A stretch of DNA of 64,000 nt from Apiospora phragmitis (GCA_038363925.1 JAQQWL010000003.1:1922001-1986000), one strand, 5' to 3'. Counted from the first letter of the stretch, positions 12,801 through 25,562 are shown. Numbers and translations: made by a program. Notes: generated by a model from the letters alone, not told the origin.

Positions 12801-15167
12801 TTTTAAAATTATTTTTAAATAAATAACCTTTTTATTAAACGAAGTATTAAAAACCTCGATTAGTTTTTTTTACCGATTATTTTTTTAACTTTATACTTAT
12901 ATTTGTTCGTTTTTACTTTTAATTATTTATAAATTAAAGTGTTTTAACCGTTAATTTAAATAACAAAATATAAAATTTAAAGTATATTTATATTATTTTA
13001 TATAATGGTAATCGGTAGTTAGTTTTAAAATAATTTCCGCGATTTTAAATAGTTTAATCTTTTTAAAATTTAGTTTTTCGCTTAGTTGTCTAGTTTTAAT
13101 ATTTTGTTAGAAAAGGTAAACTTTTTTCCCTTTTTTAAAAATTAAAATTTTTAACTTTATTTAATTAGCACATCTCTTTATTCGTTATTAATAAAAACTA
13201 GCGTTTTATTATAAAGTAATTAGAAGTTCTTTTAATTTTTTAATTTAAGTAATTATAATTAATATTAATCTCTTTTTTAAGGGTTTTTTAATAATTTTTA
13301 AATTGTAGCCGTAGTTTTATTATTTACTTTACTATAAATAAACTACGTTATTAATAATAATAAAACATAATTATTTTATTTATAATTAATATAATAATAT
13401 AAGTATTACTTTAAAGTTTAATTAACTGGTTTAGTTTATTTATTTAAAAATAATAAGCTGTAAATAATTTATATTTAACGTCGACTTATATTATAAGCGA
13501 CTTTTAAACTTAATAAATAACTTATTTTAATTAAAAATAATTATTTCTAATAGCTTATATTAATTAATAATAATAAAAAGATATATATAAGCTAAGTTAG
13601 TAATATTATTAAATGTTTTATATAATAAAAAAGAAGTATGCTTTATAAGTTTATTTATAATTATTAAAATATTATTATAACTAAGCTTAATTAAGTTTTT
13701 TTTTTAATAAAGATAACTTAATAATAAAGTTAAATACGATTATTTTTTACGTTTTATTTAATAATAAAATTAGTTATAATTCTTTATATAGCCGGTATTT
13801 AACGGCTTTAACTTTATTATAAAAATTATAATTATTTTAAGGTTTTCGTAATCGAATTAATAATTCGTTTTTAAGATTTAAATATATATTTTAATATTTC
13901 TATTTTAAGTATTTATAAAATTATTTAATAGACTCGATACGATATTATTTAAGGATATAGATTTTATTATAATAAGAAGTAAGGCTATCCTTTTTATATA
14001 ATTAGTTTCGCACTTAATTAATAAATATAACCCGGTAATTTATTTCTTAAAACTTTTAAATTTATGCTTTATAAAATTATACTTAATAAGTAATTTAGAT
14101 ACATCGTAATAATATTAAGTTTCTATTTAATTTTATATTAAAGTAAATTTAATCTCGGGTAAAACTTGTTTTTAATAATTTAATTATTAACTTAACGCGT
14201 TAATACGACCGTTTTTATTATTTATTTTATAAATAATAAAAAAGCTAAATCTCGAAAAGAATTTAAACTATTTTATTTATTATTTATTTAACGTTTTTAT
14301 AATAATAAACGTTATAAATTTTTTTTATTAATATAAACCTTTATTAATTTTATTATATTATTAAAATAATTTGTTTATTTTTAATAATATTTAATAATAA
14401 TTCTTAAACTTTTTTTTATAAAGTTAACAAATAAGTTCTAATTTATTTATCTTTTTTTTTAAAAAAAAATAACGAGGTATAATTTTTCGTTATTATTCTA
14501 TTAATTTAATTACCTTTTTATCGCATAGGTTAATATATGAGTTTTAATTTTAAACGGTTTAATAAAATCTATTACGTAAAATATTAATTCGTTAAAGATT
14601 CGCTCCTTTATATTATAAAAGGCTTTTACTTTTTTTTTTAAGTAGTTCGTTTATTTCGTTAAGTTTATTAAAAATATCGCTAACTTATTAAATCTAGGGA
14701 TAAAAATTCGGTAATAATTAATTAATTTTAAAAAAGATTTTATTTTTATAACGCTTATAAGTGTAAACTATTCTTTAAATATTAAGATTTTAAAAGGTTT
14801 TATTTAAATTTTTTTTAAAATATTAACTTTACGTACTCTTTATATTATTTTTCATTTTCGAAATAAATTAAAATATTATTTAAATATATTAGAATAAACT
14901 TTTTAAAGTATTTATATAAACTATAACTTAAAAGCTAATTAATATATTATTTAAACTAAATAATATAATCTAATATTTTAAATATTTATGTTTAATATAA
15001 AACGTAGGTTTTTATTTATTTTTTTTTTTAAAATAAATAAAGTTATACGTGTTAAAAAAATTAAGCATTAAAATTTTTTAATATGTAATAATTCATTTTA
15101 TAAGTTATTAATTAAAAATAAAAGGTATTAGTTTTTAATAAAAATATTATTAAGTTTTTAATAATTA

Positions 15168-17026
15168 ATATATCCTATAAACGAATATTCTATATAAGCG
15201 AATATCCTATTTTTATAAATTTCCTTATAGCCTCAACCTTTTCTTATATTCTTTTACCTCTAAAAATGCTATAACTTTAAAAAAAGAGTAATATAATTCT
15301 AGCGTTTTAAGCGCTCTAGGAAGACTTAACTTTAAACGTACGAAAGGCTATATTAATTTATTATGTTTTATTAAAAACCTTATAGCGTAAACGAAATAAT
15401 TAACCTATACGACGCGAAATATTTACGAATTCTTAAAAGCTTTTAAATTCCGAAAAAAATGCGATTATTTAATATATTATTAATTTAAATACTTAATCGT
15501 TTCTTCCTTAATTAAGTAATATAAAAGATATAACGAATTAATTATTTAACTTACGCGACGCGGGACGCGTCGGCGTTAATTAGGCCTTTAATTTTATACG
15601 ATAATAATTAAACCTCCGGACGCGTTTTAACCGAAGAATTAATTATTAAAAAGTCTTTTATAAAGATCCCGACGCGTATTACGTATAGTTTATTTTTATA
15701 CGAAATATAATCTATAAATATAGGATTTAAAAAGAGGATATTTATAATTTCGACGAGACCGGCTTTTTTATAAGTTAAATCTCGTCCGAAATAATCGTAA
15801 CAACCTTTGATTAATGCGGAAAGCCTAGGATAATATAGTAAAAGAACCGGGAATAAGTTATAATTATTTAGGGCGTTAGATCACACGGTTACGCTATCCT
15901 TCTATATATCATCTTTGCTAGGAAAACGCACCTTTTTTCTTAGTACGAAAACAGCCTATTACCGAAAGATTAGGTAATCGTAGTTATTAAAATTAGCTAA
16001 ATTATGAATAAAAGAGGCGAAGACTAGATTCAACACTTTAATAAACATACGAAGTCTCATACGAAGGGTACTTACCGCCTATTAATCTTTAACAGCTATA
16101 AGAGCCACCACTTAACAGCTTTCGAGCTCTATTATAAAAAGAACTTAATTATTATACTTTATATACCTTCTTATTTATTATATAAGTTTTAACCTCTTAA
16201 TATCGGCTATTTTTATAAATTAAAAAGGGCGTATAGAAAAGAAATTAAAAGTTTTATACGGGCATATATTACTTATATTTTAAAAGAGGACTTCCTATTA
16301 ACGTTTTTAAAAGCGTTCTAAGCGATTTTTATTATTTCGAATATATAAGGAGGCTTTTAAAAAATACGACTCATCCCGTATAATCCGGAATATATTATTT
16401 TATAATTAGATATAAAGCTACGTATTTTAATACCTCCGGGGATATTTTCCGGCCTATTTATTCCTTAAAAATTAAAAACCTTAAATAACTCGATTAAGGC
16501 TTAATTTTAAACCGAATACGTTCGAAACTACATTATATAGTATTAAAATAACTTTTCGACGTTTATTTTAATTAATTTTAATTAAATCGTAAACGCTATA
16601 ATATATATTATATACCGAGTTACTCTTTTAAGAAGTAAAAATATAATACTTCGAAAAATAAATAAAATACTTAGCCGGCGCCGCCGTATAAAAAAAAACG
16701 GCTATAAAATAAAGGATCACTTCTTATATAAATTAAAAAAGACTTATAATTTTAAAAAGACGTTAATAAATAATTATAAAACGAATTACGTTAAAAGAGT
16801 AATTATATAAAGATATTTAAAATACGCTTATAACGCTATAAAATCTACGGAAAGCCTAGGTATAATACGCGTACTTATTAATATAATATAGAAATATTTA
16901 AAAATAAAGATTCCGATTAATTTTAATATATTAAATATATTATAATAAAATTAATTTATATTTTATTAAAAAGGGTATAAAAAATAAGATATTCGCTTAT
17001 ATAAGATATTCGTTTTTAAGATATAT
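15168..17026 (+). mobile_element. Fot1/pogo-type transposon, subfamily B, copy 2 (end to end)
   Basis: 1,859 bp with TA duplications at 15166-15167 and 17027-17028. Terminal inverted repeats of about 45 bp consist of tandem sub-repeats close to TATAAGCGAATATCTTA. The plus-strand transposase relic shows Y-N-F-D-E-T-G-F near 15,750 (first catalytic Asp retained) and, near 16,020-16,110, H-F-N-K-H-T-K-S-H-T-K-G-T-Y-R-L-L-I and S-H-H, the Fot1/pogo DDE region, where the expected Trp before I-Q-H-F is TAG and the D-G-H-E residues are changed to N-S-Y-K as RIP would do. It interrupts gypsy relic C2. Confidence 0.9.
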
Positions 17027-17499
17027 TAATATATATATATATTACTTAAGTTTTTTATTTTTATTTTTTCTTAAAACGAAAAGAATAAAAAAGCTTATTA
17101 ATAGCGTAAATATTAATATAACTCTTCTTCGAGGTTTTTTATAATATATGTTTTTAAAGTTTATTTATATTTTTAATTAAGTTTATAAATTAAGATAAAA
17201 AGAGGTTCTTTTTTTAATAATATCTTATAATTTTATTATATATATAAAATAATAAGCTTATTTTTAATTTAATATTAAAATAAGCTTCGAATTATAAGTA
17301 ATTTTTTAATATAATTATTATAGCATTTCACTTAATAATTTTAAAAATAATATTTAATTTAAATATTTTAAATTAATAAAAGGGGTTTTTTTAAACTGTT
17401 ATCTATTAATTAAACTTTTTTTAATATATTTTATTAAACTTAAGCTATTTTTTTAATTAACTTTTAAACTACCTATTATTAATGTAATTAAATATTTAA

Positions 17500-18355
17500 A
17501 AAGGATTCTAATTAAATAGTTTTTTTCGAAACCCATTAAAGCATACCTTAAATGTATTAAACTAACACATTTATGACCGTCTACTCGTTACTCTTTTACA
17601 GATTTAAAAAAATCTAATTTAGATCCGCGGTAATCCATTAATCTTTCGATTATAATCCGAGTTGTTACTATATATGAGTGATTAATTCATCCACTTAAAA
17701 TCTTTCTATTAAAGCTTAGTATTAGAAAATTTTAAAGGTCCCCGGAATTAGATAATAGTGGTTATATAAATATACTAGTTAGCATATCAGTGACCATCTA
17801 CTCGTTGCTCTTTTATAATAATCCCTTAAAATTAAACCTTATAAGTGAGTCCCCTGGGGATCACTACAAGTGGAATTTATATAACACTTGCGCAAAATTC
17901 TAAATTATAAACTCTTATTTAATACTTACTCGTCCCTTGTTCATTTTAGCTTTTAAGTTTATTATTTCATCTACCCCTTTTAGAATTAAATGACCCTTAG
18001 CTTAAATATTTACTATAGCTCGGCTTTAATCTATAAAATCTTAAGCTTTTACACCTAGGGTTTTATAGATATTAAAAAAAGGTAAAATCTTACCACTAAT
18101 ATCTGAAAATTTATAAACATTATACTCTACAGCTAGACCTCTATTATCGTTTACTAAGACACCGCATTTTAGATATGAAATTAAACTACTTAATAGTTCC
18201 TTATCTCTAGAGTGCTGAGATAGTCGGAATTAGGCTGATATTTTAAATCTTAACTTAGAATAAGTTTTCGTAGCCTTAATAGAAAAAGTTCCATCGCTTA
18301 ATGTGAACCCCGTAATCTTAAAAAAGATAAAAAGACTGTTGCTAGTTTTGCATTT
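17500..18355 (-). other. Nuclear mitochondrial insertion with LAGLIDADG endonuclease remnant
   Basis: A block of clearly milder RIP inserted in the gypsy relic: C1 continues directly at the equivalent point near 3,045. The minus-strand frame from about 18,345 to 17,915 reads through three TAA stops as a LAGLIDADG_1 C-terminal half: F-K-I-T-G-F-T-L-S-D-G-T-F, then F-R-L-S-Q-H-S-R-D-K-E-L-L, then Y-L-K-C-G-V-L-V-N-D-N-R-G, Y-K-F-S-D-I-x-x-K-I-L-P-F-F, and finally K-A-K-M-N-K-G-R. Such enzymes are encoded by introns of fungal mitochondrial genes. The stops are explained by CAA to TAA. The lower part (17,574-17,900) has no ORF and carries a duplicated 25-mer; it may be intron or intergenic mitochondrial DNA. 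Limits approximate. Confidence 0.72.
17574..17815. repeat. Direct repeat of 25 bp within the mitochondrial insertion
   Basis: Near-identical 25-mers at 17,574-17,598 and 17,791-17,815 (tgaccgtctactcgttactc versus tgaccatctactcgttgctc, each followed by tttta). They differ at two positions, both transitions. Confidence 0.85.
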
Positions 18356-19795
18356 TTTATAATTAAAGCATTTTAAAAATTATATCGTATTTTATAATAT
18401 TTTTTAATATTAATTAAAAACTTTATAACTTTTTTATATTTTTATAAACTATAAATCTTTTATAAACGGGTTTAAATTAATATAAAGCGTTTTTATTATT
18501 TATTTAAGCTTAAAGGACTTAATAAATAATAATAAAATATAGTTTTTTTACGTTTTATTATTAAATAGCGCTTTAATTTAAACTCTTTTAATATTTATTA
18601 TTAATATAATATAAAAACCTTTTTAAGTTTATTAAGTAATTTTTTTTATATTCGGCGGTGTTTATTTCTTAACTAATATCCTTTTAAGTAGATAATAAAC
18701 TTTTACGATTAACCGTTATATTATCGCTATTTTTCTTTTCTTTCTTAATAAAGTACTTTTTAATACGCCGGTGAATATGTTTTTATACTCATGCTTATAT
18801 AAAGTGCTAGCTTTAATACTTAAAATCTAAGTTTATTAAATAATTTAAAAGTTTATAAAATTTATAAACGTTTATAATTATTTTATAAGTTTTTAATTAT
18901 AATAAAAAAGTTTTCTTATTAAATATATACTTAGACGTTTTAAACGTATTAAGCGCTTTTTTTTAAACTTTTATAAGCTCGCAAGTTTTTTTAGTATACT
19001 TAAAGTATTAATCTTTAAATTATTTCTTTTAATCTCGTTTTTTTAATAAAATTAATATAGTTATTATAAGTATAAAGTAAGTTATTTATTAATTCGTTAA
19101 GGAAATTATTTATTTCTAAGTTTTTTTATAAGGTATTTAATATAAGCGATATATATATATAATATTTAAAAAAGAGTAAAGTATATATTATTTATAAGCG
19201 AAACTCGGAAGTCATTATTTACGGCGTAGTTTTTATTAACCCTTTAATCGAATCTTATTATAATAAGTATTTAGCGTAAATATTTCGAATTTAAGTAAAG
19301 AATATTCGAAATAGTTAATTATTTATTATTCTTTTAGTTTTAAAGCTCAGCGAATATATTTATAAGCTTACTTTTATTAATATACTTATTAATCGTGGTT
19401 TTTTATTATCAAAATCGTTATATATTAAAGTAAATTCTTTTTATATTATAATATTTTAATTATAGCTTCTCTTAAATTTAAAGGCTTTTAAGAATTATTC
19501 GGTTTTCTCTTTATTTATTAAGTGTATAATATACTTATCGTTATAATATGCTATTTAAAAGAGGTTACCGTAATTAATTATAGCGCTACTTCTTTTAATA
19601 GCTATTATAGGGGTGTTCTCGTTTTAAGTAGCGTTAATATGTTATTTATCAGGGACTTTTTAAAAATCTTTTTTTAAAGATTAATATTCGCGGGCGTAAT
19701 ACTTCTATTTTTAATAAATAATATATTTTTTTATCGTACTTATTATATTTATTAATGTTAAAGTTTATAAGTCCGCTATAAAATTAAATATAATA

Positions 19796-21639
19796 ACGTA
19801 TCTTATAAGCGAATATCTTATATAAGCGAATATCTTATTCTTTTATACCTTTTTTAATAAAATATAAATTAATTTTATTATAACGTATTTAATATATTAA
19901 AATTAATCGGTATTCTTATCTTTAAATACTTCTATATTATTTTAATAAGTACGCGTATTATACCCGGGCTCTCTATAAATTTCATAGCGTTATAAGCGTG
20001 TCCTAAACGTCCTCGTATAATTACTCTTCCGACGCGATTCGTTTTATAATTATTTATTAACGTCTTTTTAAAATTATAAGTCTTTTTTAGTTTATATATA
20101 AAGTAATTCTTTATTTTATAGCCGTTTTTTTTATACGGCGGCGCCGGCTAAGTATTTTATTTATTTTTAAAGTGTTACGTTTTTATTTTTTAAAAAAATA
20201 ACTCGGTATATAATATACGTTATAACTTTTACGATTTAATTAAAACTAATTAAAATAAATATTAAAGAGTTATTTTAATATTATATAATACGGTTTTAAA
20301 TATATTCGGTTTAAAATTAAGCCTTAATCGGTTTATTTAAAGTTTTTAATTCTTAAGGAGTAAATAGGCCGGAATACGTCCCCGGAGGTGTTAAAGTACG
20401 TAACTTTATATCTAATTATGAAATAATATATTCCGGATTATATAGGACGAGTCCTATTTTTAAAAGCCTCCTTATATATTTAAAACGGTGAAAGTCGCTT
20501 AGAACGCTTTTAAAAACGCTAGTAAGAAGTCCTCCTTTGAGATGTGGGTAATATACGCCCGCATAAAATATTTAATTTCTTTCCCGTACGCCTTTTTTAA
20601 TGTACGAAAATAGCCGATATTAAAAGGCTAGAGCTTATGCGACGAATGAGAAGGCATATAGAGTATAATAATCGAGTTCTTTTTATAGTAGAGCTCGAAA
20701 GCTATCGAGTGGTAGCTTTCGTAGCTATCTAGGATTAAGAGGCGATAACGACCTTTTATATAAGACCTGGTACTAATATTAATTAAAGTATCGAATTTAA
20801 TCCTCGCCTCTTTTATTTATAATCTAGCTATTTTTAGTAACTGCGATCACCTAGTCCTTCGGTAATGGGCTGTTTTTATACTAGGAAGAGAGGTGCGTTT
20901 TCCCGGTAAAGATAATGTACGAAGAGATAGCGTAACCGTGTAATCCGACGCTCTGGATAACTATAACTTATTCCCGGTTCCTTTACTATATTACCCTAGG
21001 CCTTCCGCGTTAATTAAAAATAGTTATAATTATTTTAAACGAGATTTAATTTATAAAAAAGCCGGTCTCGTTAAAATTATAAATATCCTCTTTTTAAATC
21101 TCGTATTTATAAATTATATTCCGTATAAAGATAAATTATACGTAATACGCGTCGGGTTTTTTATAAAAAACTTTTTAATAATCGATTTTTCGGTTAAAAC
21201 GTGTCCGGAGGTCTAGTTATTATTATACGAAATTAGAGGCCTAATTAATATCGACTCGTCCCGCGTTACATAAATTAAATAATCGATTCGTTATATTTTT
21301 TATATTATTTAGTTGAGGAGGAAACGATCGCGTATTTAAATTAATAATATATTAAATAATCGTATCTTTTTTAAAATTTAAAAACTTTCGAGAATTCGTA
21401 AATATTTCGCGTCGTATAGGTTAATTATTTCGTTTACGCTATAAGGTTTTTAATAAGATATAATAAATTAATACAGCCTTTCGTACGTTTAAAGTTAAGT
21501 CTTTTTAGAGCGCTTAAAACGCTAGAATTATATTATTCTCTTTTTAAAGTTATAGTATTTTCGGACGTAAAAGAATATAAAAAAAGGTTAAGGCTATAAG
21601 GAAATTTATAAAAGTGAGACATTCGCTTATAAGATACGT
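19796..21639 (-). mobile_element. Fot1/pogo-type transposon, subfamily B, copy 3 (end to end)
   Basis: 1,844 bp flanked by TA at 19794-19795 and 21640-21641. Both ends start (reading inward) ACGTATCTTATAAGCGAAT. The left end keeps a second sub-repeat; the right end keeps only one. Transposase relic on the minus strand, collinear with copies B1 and B2. Inserted in the gag-side part of gypsy relic C2. Heavily RIP-mutated, no intact frame. Confidence 0.9.
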
Positions 21640-22165
21640 TAGTATTTTTTAATTACGTATTAATATATTATTATAAACGTTTTATATTAACTTAAATTTA
21701 ATTACTTTACCGTTATTATCTACTTTACTTTTCGCGGTGTACTTTATATATACGCGTAGTATATTTAATAGTGAGCTTTATATACGAAAAGAAATTTTTA
21801 AAGGTATTAAATTAACTAAGTTTATTTATAATTTCTTTCTTTAATTTTTAATAATATATTATAACTTTTATAACTTCGATATAATTTAATCAAGCTATAA
21901 TGTGTTAAAATTTAATAGTATAAAAAGCGGTTAATAGCTTTTATTTAAAAGTCTCGAGCTTTTTCTTAGCTTATTACTTTTTATAAAAGTCTTAGAAGAG
22001 TGACTTAAAGGCGTCCTTAAAGCTATTATAATTTTCGAAAATTCGTTATACTCTTAAGCGGTATAACTCGATTTATTAGTTTTTTTACGAGTTTATTTAA
22101 GTAAGGTTTAAACTAAGCGAGTACTTTTCTTTTAAAGAACGAGGCGGCGTTAATAACTTATTAAG

Positions 22166-22294
22166 TGTTACGATCGGCGGGTTAGGCCCCCGCGGGGTAG
22201 CACTTAAGGCGTAGAATTAGACAGAAATAACCGTCTAGTCATTTCCGAAGCTTTTGTTTTATGGCGTAGTGGTTAGTCTAAACGCACTGTAACA
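22166..22294. mobile_element. 129-bp solo LTR with perfect TTAAG target duplication
   Basis: Starts TGTTACGATCGG and ends GCACTGTAACA, so the ends form the inverted pair TGTTAC/GTAACA expected of an LTR. The host pentamer TTAAG lies immediately before (22,161-22,165) and after (22,295-22,299). GC content is far higher than in the surrounding RIP desert, so it inserted after most RIP or escaped it. No internal retrotransposon sequence is attached. A tRNA-like A-box string (TGGCGTAGTGG, 22,262-22,272) is present, but no B-box follows. Confidence 0.8.
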
Positions 22295-22299
22295 TTAAG

Positions 22300-22809
22300 T
22301 AGCGTTTTAAAACGTTATTTTATAAAATTATTAATAGGCTTTAATTTAAACGAGTAATTTTTAAAGGTTCTCGCTCGTCTCGTTAAAAGGTGTTAATATA
22401 TTAATTTTTATTCTTTTTTAAAATACGATAAGGGTTTAAATAATATTAATAGTAGTATAAAAAAACGTGCCTTCTCGCTTAGTTTAATAATATTATAAAG
22501 TATTTATCTTAGGGCTTTTTTAATTAAAAGCTCGTTACGCTCTTTTTTAAGTTTAACGTAATAATATTAATAATTAATATTCTTTTATTTAAAATCTTTA
22601 ATTCATTTAATTAAAGTTTATTGAATAAGGCCGTCGTTATTATTATTATTATTAATCTCTATAGCGGGGTTTTATTAAGAGGTGTTAAAGGTAGTAATAA
22701 AAGCTTTTTTTTATTAAATAAAATAACTAAGTTTAAATATAAATATAGTTTTTATAAGGCTATAATTTAAGGGTTTAAGTAATAATTTATAAAAATAAGA
22801 GTACTGAAA
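22300..22809. other. 5' untranslated/leader side of relic C2
   Basis: RIP-degraded sequence between the gag relic and the presumed 5' LTR. No reading frame or structure recognised. Confidence 0.4.
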
Positions 22810-23445
22810 ATATAACGAAGGTTATTTAATATTAAAAAAAACTTAATTAAACGTACCTAAGTTTATATTAATAATATAAAAAAATTTAAACGTATAATAA
22901 AAAGAACGCTTTATTAATATAATAAGTAATAATTCTAAGGTTTATAATATAATAAATAAAAGTAATTAAGTAAAACTATTTATATAATAAAATTATTAAA
23001 GCTATTTATTTCATAAATAAATTAAGTTAATACTTAAATTAATTATTAAATAAAAAAGTATTTATATAAAATATATAAGGGATTATTTATTAATATATAT
23101 TTATTATTTTCTTTATTATTCTCGTTAATTTAGCTTTATTTTATATTACTTAGCTTATTCTTTATAAATACTTTTAAGTGTTTTTAAGCCGCTTAGTTAA
23201 TTTTTACTAAGCGCTTTATTACGTAACTTATTACTCGTCCTTATTATTTTTAAGCGTACTCGTTTTATTATTAAGCGAAGTAATATCTTTATAATTATTA
23301 CTCGTTATTAAAATAATACTTAAATTTATATTAATATTATTAGCGGTATAATTAATAATTATAGTATCGTAACTTAATTAAAGTACTATAAATTCGTATT
23401 AGCGAGTAAGGTTTTTAATTATATAATTAAGTTAAGTTATAATAT
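22810..23445 (-). repeat. Probable degenerate 5' LTR of relic C2
   Basis: Pairs with 11,480-12,080 in the same orientation (see that entry). About 635 bp. Ends not defined. Confidence 0.5.
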
Positions 23446-23720
23446 ATATATTAGATATTTATAATAATAAACTATTTTAAAATAAAATAAATAAGAAAAA
23501 GGAGATAATATAATAGCCTAGCTTAATTATATAATTAAACTCACCTTTAATATAGCTTTATAATATTTTAAAGCGTATATAAAATTTAATATAAAAAGTT
23601 ACCTAATAAATTAATGCTTATAAACTTACGTATAATATTATAATAAAAATATATAAGCGAATTAAATATGTTCGTTATTTTATATAATAAAAGTATAAGT
23701 TAATTATAATTATTTAATAA

Positions 23721-25560
23721 CGTGGTTTATTATTAAGTCGACTATATTATTAAATTAACTACTTTTTTTTAAACTTATAGTTATGAAAATATTATATGTT
23801 AAAATTTAATTATATATTATCGATTTAATCGAAAAAAGATCGTATCGTTTTAATGATTTAAGCGGCGCGAGAAGGTTTAAATCGAATTAGCTAAAAAACT
23901 ATTACGAAAGTGTACGACGTCCCCCGAATTATTATAAGCGACCGACTCCGCGGTATTAAACCTCGACGCGAAATCCGACATTTATAATATAAATTAAATC
24001 TAATTAAAAAATAAGTGCTTTATAATTATATAATTAATTTAAATACTTGAAAAAATACCTCTTAATATTAATATTATAAGAGATATAACTAATCTTTTTT
24101 CTAAATTACGCGGCGGCGACCGCGTTAATAAGTACTAGGTTAAACGTTTTATTAACTATAACTTAAATTTAAGACTTAAATAAACCGTTAATACGATTAT
24201 TAAAGGGCTTTTTATAGAGATATAAGTATTATTTCCGGCTAGTTCGCGCTAATTACGAATATTAAAACTAAATACGATATTTTAAATAAAGATATATAGA
24301 ATTTTAACGAAACCGGCTTTATATCGGGCATAATCGGGTTAATACTCGTTATAACACGCGCCGATCGTTATAAGAAAACGAAGTTAGTCTAGCTTAATAA
24401 TCAGGAATAACTAACGGCTATTAAATATATTAATTTATAAGGCTAATATATTCCGCCGTTCTTAATTATTTAAAACTAATATTACTTCGTAAACTAATTT
24501 CGTAAATACGACTTATTAAACGATTAAATAATTAAACCGACTTTTAACGATTAAACTAATAACGAAACGGGCTTAAATTAAATGCGATACTTCGATAAAT
24601 ATATTAAAGCGTGGACGAAAAGCTTTTATTACCTCTTAATTTTAAACGGTTATAAAAGCTATATTTCGGCCTAATTTAAAAAATATTATAAAAATAACGG
24701 CATTATTACGCTTAATATACCTCCTTACTTTTTTTATTTACTCTAATTTTTAAATACAATATCTTATTCGCCGTTAAAAACGTATTTATTTAAAAAAATA
24801 TCGAGCTATTTATTAAGGCGTTAATAAATTATATTACGAAATTAAAGTTCTTTATCGCTTATAAGGCCGCGTATTTTATTATTCTTATAAAAAATAATAT
24901 TAAATCTAAATTTAACGCATCTAGTTTAATACTCTACCCGGACAAAATAATTACTAAACTAGATATACGTTTTTAAACGCTTATACTTAGCTCGTTACGT
25001 CCGGGGACAGCTAGTACTTATAACCCCTAAACGCGGTTCAACTTTTAATAAACGACTAGATACTTTATTTTTATTAAAAAAGCTTCTCGATACTAATTTT
25101 ATATAATATAAATTTAATAATAAAAAAGTATAAATATAATAATATATAAAATAACCTTTATAAAAAATAAATATATACTTTATAAAAGATTAATTTAATA
25201 CTTTTTAAGCGTTGAAAAAAAAAACAATCGCGCGTTTAACTTAAAAAAGCTATTATTATATAAGAATTTCAAGAGCTATAAAACGAAAAAAATAAAAAAG
25301 AAGCGTTTAGTAATTAATAAATACGGAACGAGGGGTTCGTTAAAACGGAGGGCGACCGGTAAAAGGCGCTATAATATCTACGGCGAAATAGGTTATAATA
25401 CGCGAATATATAAAAAGGATATAAAATTAAGTAACGAGTCGAATAAAAAGTAATCTTAATTAATTTAAAACGTTAAGGTTAACTTCATTTATATAAAAAT
25501 AGTGAGATATAAAAAAAGTGGCGGACTTAATAATATAGCCGACTTAATAATAAATCACGT
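23721..25560 (+). mobile_element. Fot1/pogo-type transposon, subfamily A, copy 4 (end to end)
   Basis: 1,840 bp flanked by TA at 23719-23720 and 25561-25562. Inverted repeats begin ACGTGGTTTATTATTAAGTC on the left and, reversed, ACGTGATTTATTATTAAGTC on the right, and continue for about 50 bp. The plus-strand transposase relic retains the N-E-T-G-F remnant of the catalytic motif near 24,310, with the Asp codon mutated to Asn. Not functional. Confidence 0.9.
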
Positions 25561-25562
25561 TA

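Larger units (their letters stand above)
11480..23445 (-). mobile_element. Ty3/gypsy retrotransposon relic C2 with nested insertions
   Basis: Minus-strand order: probable 5' LTR at 22,810-23,445; gag relic at about 22,150-21,900 (frame K-D-A-F-K-S-L-F-x-D-F-Y-K-K); more gag back to about 19 kb; protease and pol from about 18.6 kb down to 13 kb; probable 3' LTR at 11,480-12,080. It matches C1 in collinear blocks, interrupted by elements B3, the mitochondrial insertion, B2 and a solo LTR. Subtracting these leaves roughly 7.3 kb, a normal gypsy length. All frames are destroyed by RIP. The LTR assignment and exact ends are inference from the paired repeats. Confidence 0.55.

Noticed and set aside
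17580..17900. Complete group I intron core next to the homing-endonuclease remnant
   Set aside because: I could not identify the P/Q/R/S core elements by eye, so only a mitochondrial origin is claimed.
22262..22294. tRNA gene or SINE suggested by an A-box-like string
   Set aside because: No B-box (GGTTCGANNCC) at the right distance, and the LTR ends with target duplication explain the element better.
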